From the NCBI GenBank assembly GCA_030695685.1, contig JAUYPT010000097.1, positions 1 to 19,325 on the forward strand: a stretch of 19,325 bases of DNA. Reading direction: 5' to 3'. Below the pieces are notes generated by a model, which saw nothing but the letters and a program-made list of their open reading frames with translations, did no database searches and was not told where the DNA came from. This DNA comes from Nanobdellota archaeon (lineage in GTDB: Archaea; Nanobdellota; Nanobdellia; Woesearchaeales; GW2011-AR9). Each line of letters opens with the position of its first letter. Positions within the stretch are counted from its first letter, which is position 1. The position numbers and the translations under genes are program-made. Shown piece after piece: positions 6,694-13,235 of this stretch.

Positions 6694-7863
6694 TTAATCT
6701 CTTTTACTCTCTTCTTTCAATACTGCTGCCTTGTCTGTTTTTTCCCAGGTAAAGTCAGGATCATTTCTTCCAAAATGTCCGTAAGCTGCTGTTTTCTGAT
6801 AAATCGGACGCCGCAGCTGCAATTGATTAATAATTGCTTTCGGACGGAAGTCAAAATTGTTTGTGACTAATTGCACTATCTTTTCTTCCGGTATCGTATT
6901 GGTTTCAAATGTATCAACTAAAATGCTGATCGGGGAAGCGATACCAATCGCATAGGAAACCTGCACTTCACAACGCTGGGCAAGGCCGGCAGCAACAATA
7001 TTCTTGGCAACATAGCGGGCATAATAAGCTGCAGAGCGGTCGACTTTGGTCGGATCTTTCCCGGAGAAAGCACCGCCTCCATGACGGCCATACCCTCCAT
7101 AGGTATCAACAATAATTTTTCGTCCCGTGACACCGGCATCGCCGACCGGTCCGCCGATGACAAAAGAGCCAGTAGGATTAATGAAATATTTTGTTTTGTC
7201 ATCGATCCAATCATAACACATCGGCTTGATAATTTTTTCAATCATATCCTGCCGCAATGTTTCCCAGGAAACATCCGGATGATGTTGTGTCGACAAAACA
7301 ATCGTATCTACCCGCTGAGGAAGATTATTTTTATATTCTACTGTTACCTGTGATTTTCCGTCCGGGCGGAGATACCACAGTTCGCCGCGTTTCCGGGCGC
7401 TCGCTAACCGTTGCGTTAATTTGTGGGCAAGTGTAATTGGCAAGGGCAAATATTCTGGCGTTTCATTTGTCGCATAGCCAAACATCAGCCCCTGATCACC
7501 TGCTCCCTGTTCCTGAAATAAACCCTGGCCTTCATTGACACCCTGCGCGATATTCGGCGATTGTTCTGACAGCGCTACTAAAACACCGCAGGTAGAGCCT
7601 TCAAAACCATAACTGGGATTATCATACCCAATATCAATAACAGTTTTGCGGACGACTTTCTGGACGTCAATTTTTGCTGTTGTTGTTACCTCTCCTGCAA
7701 CAACAACAAAACCAGTTTTCGTTAAGCATTCTATTGCTACTCTGGCTTGAGAATCATCTGTATAGATAGCATCGAGAATAGCATCTGAAATCTGATCACA
7801 CATTTTATCAGGATGCCCTTCGGTTACACTCTCTGACGTAAAAAAATAGTTTTGCAGTACCAT
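6694..7863 (-). CDS. metK: S-adenosylmethionine synthase, bacterial MetK type
   Basis: 389 residues, the normal bacterial MetK length. It makes SAM from methionine and ATP in the cytoplasm. Motifs: SESVTEGHPDK (10-20) with the catalytic His17 and metal-binding Asp19, GAGDQG (120-125), GDAGVTGRKIIVDTYGG (241-257) and the P-loop-like GGGAFSGKDPTKVDRS (262-277). These are the bacterial/eukaryotic MAT signatures. Most archaea instead use a divergent archaeal-type enzyme, so this gene was probably acquired from bacteria by an ancestor. The start at 7863 gives the standard N-terminus just before FTSESVTEGHPDK. A TATA box at 7911-7920 predicts a leader of about 25 nt containing a purine-rich GAGGTTGAGG that could serve as a Shine-Dalgarno site. 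Confidence 0.97.
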   Translation of the reverse strand: MVLQNYFFTSESVTEGHPDKMCDQISDAILDAIYTDDSQARVAIECLTKTGFVVVAGEVTTTAKIDVQKVVRKTVIDIGYDNPSYGFEGSTCGVLVALSEQSPNIAQGVNEGQGLFQEQGAGDQGLMFGYATNETPEYLPLPITLAHKLTQRLASARKRGELWYLRPDGKSQVTVEYKNNLPQRVDTIVLSTQHHPDVSWETLRQDMIEKIIKPMCYDWIDDKTKYFINPTGSFVIGGPVGDAGVTGRKIIVDTYGGYGRHGGGAFSGKDPTKVDRSAAYYARYVAKNIVAAGLAQRCEVQVSYAIGIASPISILVDTFETNTIPEEKIVQLVTNNFDFRPKAIINQLQLRRPIYQKTAAYGHFGRNDPDFTWEKTDKAAVLKEESKRD

Positions 7864-7910
7864 AGCCTCAACCTCGTTTTTGTGATGAGGATATCCAGCG
7901 AAGAATTCCT

Positions 7911-7920
7911 ATATAAATAA
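7911..7920 (-). promoter_or_regulatory. TATA box of metK
   Basis: TTATTTATAT on the minus strand, about 51 nt upstream of the ATG. The message should carry a leader of about 25 nt, unlike most genes here. I see no SAM-riboswitch fold in such a short leader. Confidence 0.5.
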
Positions 7921-8047
7921 TGTGAAAGTATTTTATTTTTATGATATCAAAGAAAACCAACGCATTAATACAGAGCAGGACAAAAAAGAACGAAAGATTT
8001 AAATAATATTAAATAATTTTAATAAATATTAATAAAGTGATCTAAAA

Positions 8048-8269
8048 ATGGTATTGAAAACATTTAGTGTACAAGAAGCTGTTTATACTAAATTTTCTCG
8101 TTTTTGTAAGCAGCACGGAATCAATATGAGTAAACAGATTGAAATGTTTATGGAATCTATGATTGAGGAAGAACCTGAAGCTAAAAGAGAATACATAGAG
8201 AAACTTGATAGGATTAGGAAAGGAAATTTTGTTGGTGTTCATAATTTCACTGAAAGATATAGTTTATAG
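8048..8269 (+). CDS. Antitoxin of a type II toxin-antitoxin pair (ribbon-helix-helix-like)
   Basis: 73 residues. The N-terminal 40 residues fit a ribbon-helix-helix DNA-binding fold: a strand (LKTFSV), helix A (EAVYTKFSRFCKQHG), a short turn, then helix B (MSKQIEMFMESMIEE). The acidic/basic C-terminal tail (about 44-73) would wrap and neutralise the toxin. The gene sits 3 nt before the RelE/ParE-like toxin gene, antitoxin first, which is the usual order. The preceding DNA (about 7999-8040) is extremely AT-rich, with repeated TTAAATAA/TTAATAAA-like motifs that could hold the promoter and autoregulatory operator. Assignment rests on size, order and fold pattern; it has no residue-level family signature. 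Confidence 0.75.
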   Translation: MVLKTFSVQEAVYTKFSRFCKQHGINMSKQIEMFMESMIEEEPEAKREYIEKLDRIRKGNFVGVHNFTERYSL

Positions 8270-8286
8270 ACAATGGAGTATAAACT
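8261..8286 (+). promoter_or_regulatory. Hairpin enclosing the toxin start codon
   Basis: AGTTTATA (8261-8268) pairs perfectly with TATAAACT (8279-8286). The 10-nt loop GACAATGGAG holds the toxin ATG, and the antitoxin stop codon ends at the stem-loop junction. It could limit toxin translation unless ribosomes ending on the antitoxin open it. Confidence 0.45.
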
Positions 8287-8536
8287 TCAAGTTTCTGAGG
8301 AATTAGATAGAACTTTTAGCAAGCTTGCAAAGAAAAACAGAAAACAGCTTCAGATTATTCAAAAGAAAGTTCAACAAATTTTAGAGAACCCATACCATTT
8401 TAAGCCATTACGCGGAGATATGCATGGATCAAGACGAGTACATATCGATACATCTTTCGTTCTGACTTATGAAATTGATGAAGAAAAGAAATTGATACGT
8501 CTCTTGGACTTTGATCATCACGATCATATATACTAA
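8273..8536 (+). CDS. RelE/ParE-superfamily toxin (probable mRNA interferase)
   Basis: 87 residues, the typical size of RelE/YafQ-type toxins, which cut mRNA on the ribosome. The fold pattern matches: an N-terminal strand (YKLQVS), two helices (ELDRTFSKLAKKNRKQLQIIQKKV), the characteristic NPYHFKPLRGDMHGSRRVHI stretch (39-58), then strands SFVLTYEID and KKLIRLLDFDHHDHIY. The C-terminal HHDHIY resembles the ending of YafQ/RelE relatives, where His and Asp residues are catalytic. The ParE-like gyrase-poison branch cannot be excluded from sequence alone. It is translationally linked to the antitoxin (3-nt gap), with its start codon in the loop of a perfect 8-bp hairpin. Confidence 0.85.
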   Translation: MEYKLQVSEELDRTFSKLAKKNRKQLQIIQKKVQQILENPYHFKPLRGDMHGSRRVHIDTSFVLTYEIDEEKKLIRLLDFDHHDHIY

Positions 8537-8733
8537 TTCTATCTGAGTAATATTCTGCATAATGTATGCGATTTAACGAACGGAATGTTTAGTCCAGCAG
8601 GACATAACAATGGAGTGAGAGCGTAGCGGAGCAAGTTTTTTCCGTTCTGATGCTTGCGTTCTTAGATTTAGTATCTTCAAGTCGGGAGAAAATTCAAATA
8701 GCTTTAAATAATTAAAAGCTTATTCTTATTGTT
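8537..8733. other. Intergenic stretch with nested inverted repeats at the left edge of the accessory island
   Basis: GAACGGAA (8578-8585) is inverted as TTCCGTTC (8640-8647), enclosing a small GTCC-AGCA-GGAC hairpin (8593-8604) and a GC-rich GAGAGCGTAGCGGAGC motif. TTTTTTCCGTTC (8636-8647) and CTTGCGTT (8653-8660) recur inverted at 10842-10853 and 10812-10819, beyond the AlaX gene. No tRNA or ORF was recognised. Confidence 0.5.
8703..8711 (+). promoter_or_regulatory. TATA box of the HTH_10 regulator gene
   Basis: TTTAAATAA centred about 27 nt upstream of the ATG at 8734, consistent with a leaderless message. Confidence 0.5.
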
Positions 8734-9375
8734 ATGTGGGTTGCAAAATTCAAGATTAAACATGACGATTGGATTTTAAACAAGACAGTAAAGTATAATG
8801 TTGTTGCTAGAGGTGTTCCTCTTAATAGTTATGTAAAAAAAGGTAAGCATTTTCATACAGGCATGGTTTTCTTATATGGTTCTGAAAAAGACAAGAAGAA
8901 ATTTATTACAAGTGTAAAGAATGATAAAAGAGTTAAAAAGTGTTCTGTAAAAGGCAGCCAATTGTTCGTTTTGATTGAAGGTAAGGATTCTATTGCTGAA
9001 GTCTTTGAAAAATCATTATTTTTTATTCAGCCAGTTTTAATGAAAGATGGGTTTGAATATTGGGAGTTAGGTTCATGGGAGAAAAAATTATTGATTGATT
9101 TTTTTGATAAGGTTAAGAAAATAGCCACTATTGAAATGTTGAAAATTAAAAGAGAATCACCATCTGTATTTATTCAACAAGAAGTGCCAAAATTAACAGA
9201 TAAACAAAGAAAAGTTCTTGAATGGGCATTAGACTATGGTTATTACAAATATCCTAGAAAAGTATCTATTAAAGATTTGGCTTCAAAAGTGAAAATGCCA
9301 CGAACCACATTTCAAGAACATCTTAGAAAAGCTGAAGAAAGATTTATGAATCTATTAATAGAACCACTAAAATAG
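8734..9375 (+). CDS. HTH_10 (bacterio-opsin activator-type) transcriptional regulator
   Basis: 213 residues. The C-terminus (about 154-208) is a clear HTH_10 domain: LTDKQRKVLEWALDYGYYKY, then PRKVSIKDLASKVKMPRTTF and QEHLRKAEERFMN, matching the archaeal pattern LTxxQxxxLxxAxxxGYYxxPR. The N-terminal 150 residues would be the sensor part, as in Bat-like proteins, and hold FHTGMVFLYG and an ACT-like alternation of strands and helices; I cannot name the ligand. It is cytoplasmic. It is the first of three same-strand genes in an AT-rich island and may control the TraB-like and AlaX genes after it. Its strong preference for A/T-ending codons differs from the ribosomal genes nearby. Confidence 0.9.
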   Translation: MWVAKFKIKHDDWILNKTVKYNVVARGVPLNSYVKKGKHFHTGMVFLYGSEKDKKKFITSVKNDKRVKKCSVKGSQLFVLIEGKDSIAEVFEKSLFFIQPVLMKDGFEYWELGSWEKKLLIDFFDKVKKIATIEMLKIKRESPSVFIQQEVPKLTDKQRKVLEWALDYGYYKYPRKVSIKDLASKVKMPRTTFQEHLRKAEERFMNLLIEPLK

Positions 9376-9426
9376 CAGGCATATGACGGCAAAATTATAA
9401 TATACTTCTCGTTCTTCCATAAATTT

Positions 9427-10116
9427 ATGAAACCGTCACACATTCATTTATTGGGAGTTGTAGGATTTGATCCATTAGGTGACACAAGATTAAAAAAGGC
9501 ATTAGAATATGAAAAACCAGATGCCATAACTATTGGTGTATCTGAATGGTTAGTTGAATATTTTGATGAGGAGTGGCTTTCAGATCAATGGGATAAACTA
9601 AATTATTATGTTGGAATAACCCCTAACGTTAAAAGCTTCATAGAAGATCAAATTTGTAATATCTATCGCTTCCCTGTTACAGTTTCAAGGGATTATGCTG
9701 AAAGCAGAGATGTACCCATCCATTACATTGGAGATCCTGTAGATTTAGAAGAAGTAAGAAAATCAATTAAAGGACCTAACAGATCCTCTTCTGAGGCTAT
9801 TAATCGGAGCGAAACAATGGAAGAAAAGATGAAGCACGCTGAGAATAAATATAGCACATTTCAAGAGTGGTTTTCAAATCCAGACTTTGCTTCCCAAATA
9901 ATGATGAATGATTTTGTTCAAAGATTCTTGTCTGATGATCCTCAAAGAGAAGCTGTAACAGCAGATAATTTAATTAAATTAGCATATAGAGTATCAGGAA
10001 AGATAGTGCATGTAGCTGAAGCCGAGCTATTAACAGATGACAAGAGAGGGCAATCTTTATATGAACGCGTCAGACAATTAGAGCCGACAAGAGGAACTAT
10101 TGCAGATTATCAGTGA
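9427..10116 (+). CDS. TraB/PrgY-like hypothetical protein
   Basis: 229 residues. The N-terminus, HIHLLGVVGFDP (5-16) followed about 10 residues later by a helix and YEKPDAITIGVSEWLVEYF, resembles the start of TraB/PrgY/GumN-type proteins (typically LxGtxHv...ixxxkPDxVxvE), but the conserved GxxH and the Glu are not both present (GVVG and GVSE here), so the match is weak. The C-terminal half is helical; residues 165-195 are rich in Asp and Gln. There is no transmembrane segment. A TATA-like AATTATAATATAC (9392-9404) lies about 28 nt upstream. The next gene (AlaX) starts 6 nt after its stop codon, so the two are probably co-transcribed. Confidence 0.7.
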   Translation: MKPSHIHLLGVVGFDPLGDTRLKKALEYEKPDAITIGVSEWLVEYFDEEWLSDQWDKLNYYVGITPNVKSFIEDQICNIYRFPVTVSRDYAESRDVPIHYIGDPVDLEEVRKSIKGPNRSSSEAINRSETMEEKMKHAENKYSTFQEWFSNPDFASQIMMNDFVQRFLSDDPQREAVTADNLIKLAYRVSGKIVHVAEAELLTDDKRGQSLYERVRQLEPTRGTIADYQ

Positions 10117-10122
10117 TTCAAA

Positions 10123-10776
10123 ATGACTAAAAAATTATTTTGGCAAAATCCATACTTAACAGAATGTAAGGCTAAAGTAGTTAGCATAGCTGGAAATAAA
10201 GTAAAATTAGACCAAACAATTTTCTTTGCTTTTTCTGGTGGTCAAGAATCAGATCATGGAACAATTGGAGGAATAAATGTTATTAGTGCTGTAAAGCAAG
10301 GAGATAAAGAGAGCATCCTTGATATTGAATATGAGTTAGAAAAAGAGCCTGATTTTAAAGTAGGTGATGAAGTTGTAGTTAAGATAAATGGTGAACGAAG
10401 AGAAAAGTTACGAAAAATACATTCTGCAGCTCATATAGTCTATTATTTTGTTATTGAAAAATTAGGAAAATTGAAAATCATTGGCTCAAATATTGCAGAG
10501 GAAAAAGCACGAATTGATTTTTTGTATGATCAACCATTAAATGATGTTCTTCCCGAAATACAAGATAAAGTAAATAAATTTCTTCAAGAAAACCATGCTA
10601 TTATTACAAAAGATGATGAACAAAAACCAAATTTAAGATGGTGGAATTGTGAAGAATGGGAAATGCCTTGTGGAGGAACGCATCCTAAATCAACTGGTGA
10701 GATTGGGAATCTTGAATTGCAACGAAAGAATATTGGTTCTGGAAAAAAGAGAATAGAGATAAGACTTACATCATAA
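10123..10776 (+). CDS. alaX: AlaX-type alanyl-tRNA editing protein
   Basis: 217 residues, in the range of AlaX-M free-standing editing proteins, which remove Ser or Gly wrongly attached to tRNA-Ala. Both zinc-site motifs are intact: HSAAH (100-104, HxxxH) and CGGTH (183-187, CxxxH). The N-terminal beta-barrel part has FAFSGGQESDHGTIGG (35-50), matching the GGQxxDxG signature of AlaRS/ThrRS editing relatives. The catalytic (aminoacylation) domain of AlaRS is absent, as expected. It follows the TraB-like gene after 6 nt. Its AT-rich codon use fits the island around it rather than the proS/ribosomal genes, so it may be a mobile copy. Confidence 0.92.
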   Translation: MTKKLFWQNPYLTECKAKVVSIAGNKVKLDQTIFFAFSGGQESDHGTIGGINVISAVKQGDKESILDIEYELEKEPDFKVGDEVVVKINGERREKLRKIHSAAHIVYYFVIEKLGKLKIIGSNIAEEKARIDFLYDQPLNDVLPEIQDKVNKFLQENHAIITKDDEQKPNLRWWNCEEWEMPCGGTHPKSTGEIGNLELQRKNIGSGKKRIEIRLTS

Positions 10777-10920
10777 TTTTCTCCCCACTACCATAGATTT
10801 TTAGTATCAGTAACGCAAGTATTTAGATTGTAGTATCAAAGGAACGGAAAAAATTGTAGATCACTTTAACTATTAGGCGCAGTTTTTATTAACTATAAAT
10901 TATTTCTGCCATTGTAGATT
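10777..10920. other. Intergenic stretch with the right-hand inverted motifs of the accessory island
   Basis: Contains AACGCAAG (10812-10819) and GAACGGAAAAAA (10842-10853), which are inverted copies of motifs at 8653-8660 and 8636-8647. TAGTATCA occurs at 10802 and 10831, and GTAGAT at 10856 and 10915. No gene was recognised. Confidence 0.5.
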
Positions 10921-11772
10921 TTACTCTTTCAATGCCTGAAATGCAAGAATGTCCGCTGTGCTTAACTTCTTCCCTGCTTTCATCTTTTCCTGCACTTCCA
11001 GTGTTTTTTCTTTTGCCTTGTCATTAAATTGCTGCTGCTGGCTGGTAAGGCTTTTTTCTACAGTCTGAAGTTCCTTGATAATCAGTTCCATTTTCTGTTT
11101 CATAGTATTGTGTTCTGCTTTTAATTGGTTGGCTTTTGCCAGGACTGATTTTTCTTCTTCCCGCAATGATGTAATTTCTTCTAAAACTGCAGTAATCTGC
11201 TCATGTTTCCCTTGGGATTGCTGTGCCTTGTCCTGCACTTTATGATGAGAATCCTGCGCCTGCTTCCTCTTGTGCATAAAATCGGAGGTTATCGTTTTAA
11301 TTTCTTTCCAGAGCGTATTTTTTTCTTCCAGCGCTTTATAGTCTGCTTTTAATTCTTTTACCTTTTTCGTTAACGCCTGCTCCTGTGGAAAGGGCATTAC
11401 TTCTGTTTCCAGTTTTTGTTCTAAACGCTTGATCTCTATTTTTATCTTCTGCGGGTCTTTTTTTTGATCAAGAATGAACTCTTTTTTCTTTTCCACCGCT
11501 TCTTTCTGGACGGATGCATTTTCTTTCACAAGAAGATTTAATTTTTCCCGTTCCTGTTTTAGAACTTTAACTTCTGAAGTAAGAGCATCTCGCTCTGCTT
11601 TTATAACAGTAATTTTTTGGCTCTGAGCAATAATTTTGTCTTTAATTGCTTTTACATCCTGAAATGCAGCTTCTTTACGATGATGCTGGGTTCGTACCGC
11701 AGCACGGAGCATAGACAGTTCTTTTTTTTTGTGCTGAAAATGATGCTGTAGTTCTATGCTATTTTCATCCAT
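10921..11772 (-). CDS. Archaeal coiled-coil protein (COG1340-like)
   Basis: 283 residues, nearly all predicted long coiled coil with heptad Leu/Ile/Lys/Glu spacing (about 8-250). The short break MPFPQEQALTKKVKELKADY (125-144) matches the conserved midpoint break (usually LTxExExxLVxxI) of the archaeal COG1340 family. The C-terminal KAGKKLSTADILAFQALKE matches the family's short globular end, where a GxKLtxxELLxLQ pattern is typical. The function is unknown; members are cytoplasmic and sometimes compared with SMC-like proteins. The start at 11772 is preceded by a leader of about 25 nt after a TATA-like AT stretch near 11816-11827. It lies downstream of the L1-L10-P1 operon on the same strand, separated by a terminator and a long hairpin. 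Confidence 0.85.
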   Translation of the reverse strand: MDENSIELQHHFQHKKKELSMLRAAVRTQHHRKEAAFQDVKAIKDKIIAQSQKITVIKAERDALTSEVKVLKQEREKLNLLVKENASVQKEAVEKKKEFILDQKKDPQKIKIEIKRLEQKLETEVMPFPQEQALTKKVKELKADYKALEEKNTLWKEIKTITSDFMHKRKQAQDSHHKVQDKAQQSQGKHEQITAVLEEITSLREEEKSVLAKANQLKAEHNTMKQKMELIIKELQTVEKSLTSQQQQFNDKAKEKTLEVQEKMKAGKKLSTADILAFQALKE

Positions 11773-11836
11773 CGGACACTCACTGTGTTTCGTTTATGAT
11801 ATCGCAAATGTGTTAAATATTTAAACTTTTATTCAC

Positions 11837-11899
11837 ACAGTTGCGTATTAGTAATTGTGAACAAATGTACGATAATAATTCACAATTACTATACACTGT
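11837..11899. other. Long intergenic hairpin (about 21 bp with two bulges)
   Basis: On the plus strand: ACAGT, bulge TGC, GTAT, bulge T, AGTAATTGTGAA pairs with TTCACAATTACT, ATAC, ACTGT. The central 12 bp are perfect and the 17-nt loop is 11862-11878. It lies between the P1 terminator and the coiled-coil gene promoter. A TATA-like ATTATATAC on the minus strand (about 11936-11944) could start a small RNA ending in it. Confidence 0.5.
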
Positions 11900-11970
11900 T
11901 TATGCTTGCTGTTTTAAACTTTTTGAATTCTACAAGTATATAATAGGGCTCTGTTGTGGATAAATAGAAG

Positions 11971-11997
11971 AAAAAAATAAAAAAGGTTCTTCTAACC
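11971..11997 (-). terminator. Terminator of the L1-L10-P1 operon
   Basis: Right at the P1 stop codon, GGTT-AGAAG-AACC forms a short stem, followed on the minus strand by a run of T (TTTTTTATTTTTTT). The long U-tract fits archaeal termination; the stem makes it look like a bacterial intrinsic terminator. Confidence 0.6.
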
Positions 11998-12300
11998 AAA
12001 GAGAGCGCCAAGTCCGGCAGCAGCAGCTTCTTCTGCTTTCTTGTCAGTTTCTTTAGACTTCTCTTCCTTCTTTGCTTCAGCAGGTACAGCAGCAGCAGCT
12101 GGTGCAGCGGCAACAGCAGTAACAACAGACGCTTTCTTGATTGCTTCTTCAATATTAACTCCCTGAAGTGCAGCAACTAATGCCTTGACGCGTGTTTCTT
12201 CAACAGCAACGCCGGCAGCTTTTAAGATTGCTTTAACTGCGTCTTCCGTTACCTCTTTTCCTGCTTTATGAAGCAACATTGCACTGTAAACGTATTCCAT
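11992..12300 (-). CDS. rpl12: Ribosomal stalk protein P1 (archaeal L12)
   Basis: 102 residues. It forms the flexible ribosomal stalk as dimers bound to uL10/P0 and recruits translation GTPases, including aIF2. The N-terminal helical dimerisation domain (1-58, starting MEYVYSAMLLHKAGKEVTE) is followed by an Ala/Pro-rich hinge (about 62-76), a charged Lys/Glu segment (76-92) and the conserved GTPase-binding tail GLGALFG (96-102). The order after L10 is standard for archaea. A strong Shine-Dalgarno (GGGAGGA) precedes the ATG by about 6 nt. It is separated from L10 by 93 nt with two perfect hairpins, and ends in a U-rich terminator. Confidence 0.97.
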   Translation of the reverse strand: MEYVYSAMLLHKAGKEVTEDAVKAILKAAGVAVEETRVKALVAALQGVNIEEAIKKASVVTAVAAAPAAAAVPAEAKKEEKSKETDKKAEEAAAAGLGALFG

Positions 12301-12306
12301 TTTTAT

Positions 12307-12313
12307 TCCTCCC
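12307..12313 (-). promoter_or_regulatory. Shine-Dalgarno site of P1
   Basis: GGGAGGA on the minus strand, 6 nt before the ATG. A strong ribosome-binding site suits the several copies of P1 needed per L10. Confidence 0.7.
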
Positions 12314-12338
12314 TATGTTTTATGTAGTATTTACTCAA

Positions 12339-12358
12339 AAAGGAACCTCAGTTCCTTT
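12339..12358 (-). promoter_or_regulatory. Second L10-P1 intergenic hairpin
   Basis: AAAGGAAC/GTTCCTTT, a perfect 8-bp stem with a 4-nt loop, 26 nt upstream of the P1 Shine-Dalgarno site. It may be a processing site, pause or attenuator. Confidence 0.5.
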
Positions 12359-12365
12359 GGAGTCC

Positions 12366-12389
12366 CAGAATTTTTCTCTAAAAATTCTG
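12366..12389 (-). promoter_or_regulatory. First L10-P1 intergenic hairpin
   Basis: CAGAATTTTT/AAAAATTCTG, a perfect 10-bp stem with a 4-nt loop, starting 4 nt after the L10 stop codon. It is in tandem with the hairpin at 12339-12358. Confidence 0.5.
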
Positions 12390-12393
12390 CGGA

Positions 12394-13233
12394 TTATAAA
12401 TTTGCTTCTCCCTTCAGCGAGAGCGCGTGCTGTTCTGATTTTGCTAACAGCTCTTCCCGTGTTTCTGGTGTCATGATCGCTGCATCAAGAGCAACCGCTT
12501 TTGCTTCCCGGAATGCTTTTTGGAGCAGCAATTCGATCGTATCTGATGTTGTGTAACTGCTTTCAACCGCCAGATTCATCGCCCATTGCGCTGCGGTGGT
12601 TATTTTTTGCAGGTACTCTGCTTCATCAATGTAGAGCTGCTTGCCGTCATAAACCAGGCCGTTTTCCCAGACAGCGACAAGATCTAATCCTATCTCCATC
12701 GGCTTGATCTCCAGCCGTTTTAATGTTTCGGCCAGTTTTGGACTGATGATATCGCCTTCGTTCGCTACCGTCGTATCGCTGATGATGACCAGCTTACCCG
12801 CATCAACTTTTGTTTTGATACCGACTGCAGCCAATTCGGAAATAATCGGTCCGGGAGCAAAACTTGTTGGTCCGGCACTAACAACAATCTTTTTAGGCGC
12901 TTTCTGCCCTCCTTTTGCCGGTGCTTCAGACTTGTTTTTTTGAATAATGGCATATAATTTGAATGGATTGCTTTTACTGAAGATGAGCGCAGGCATACCT
13001 TTGATTTTTTGAATTAACTGTTCCACATTCTGCTGCTGTGATTCTTGTAATGCCCGATGCAGTAATCTCTTCCGCATCATGACAATATTAATATCATCTT
13101 TCAGCAGCAACGCCCGCATCTTCTGCAATTGCTGCGCTGGAAGATTCTCGAAGTTGACAACGCCGACAATGGGTGATGTTTTAATATTATGAATTAAATC
13201 CAGTACTTGCCTTTTTTTCGTCTCGCTAACCAT
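12394..13233 (-). CDS. rpl10: Ribosomal protein uL10 (P0), C-terminally short
   Basis: 279 residues. It anchors the P1 dimers to 23S rRNA. The N-terminal rRNA-binding domain (about 1-105) has the typical SPIVGVVNFENLPAQQLQKM and MRKRLLHRAL segments, followed by the archaeal/eukaryotic insertion domain with SAGPTSFAPGPIISEL (119-134). The first P1-binding helix region is recognisable (DTIELLLQKAFREAKAVALDA). After it the protein has one more helix and ends at KGEANL. The usual later P1-binding helix and the charged tail ending GLGALFG are absent; typical archaeal P0 proteins are about 310-340 residues. The start at 13233 lies 2 nt after the L1 stop codon, which indicates translational coupling, with GGTGAGGA at the end of L1 as a ribosome-binding site. 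Confidence 0.95.
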   Translation of the reverse strand: MVSETKKRQVLDLIHNIKTSPIVGVVNFENLPAQQLQKMRALLLKDDINIVMMRKRLLHRALQESQQQNVEQLIQKIKGMPALIFSKSNPFKLYAIIQKNKSEAPAKGGQKAPKKIVVSAGPTSFAPGPIISELAAVGIKTKVDAGKLVIISDTTVANEGDIISPKLAETLKRLEIKPMEIGLDLVAVWENGLVYDGKQLYIDEAEYLQKITTAAQWAMNLAVESSYTTSDTIELLLQKAFREAKAVALDAAIMTPETREELLAKSEQHALSLKGEANL

Positions 13234-13235
13234 GA

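Noticed and set aside
7864..7910. SAM riboswitch in front of metK
   Set aside because: The predicted leader is about 25 nt, too short, and no SAM-I or SAM-II core is seen.
8570..10860. Insertion sequence or transposon bounded by the inverted motifs
   Set aside because: No transposase or integrase gene lies between them, and the motif spacing differs at the two ends. I kept it only as a finding about short inverted motifs.
11889..12176. Leu/Lys-rich 95-aa minus-strand frame
   Set aside because: A shadow of the P1 gene and the U-rich terminator region; its repetitive Leu pattern comes from Ala/Lys codons read in another frame.
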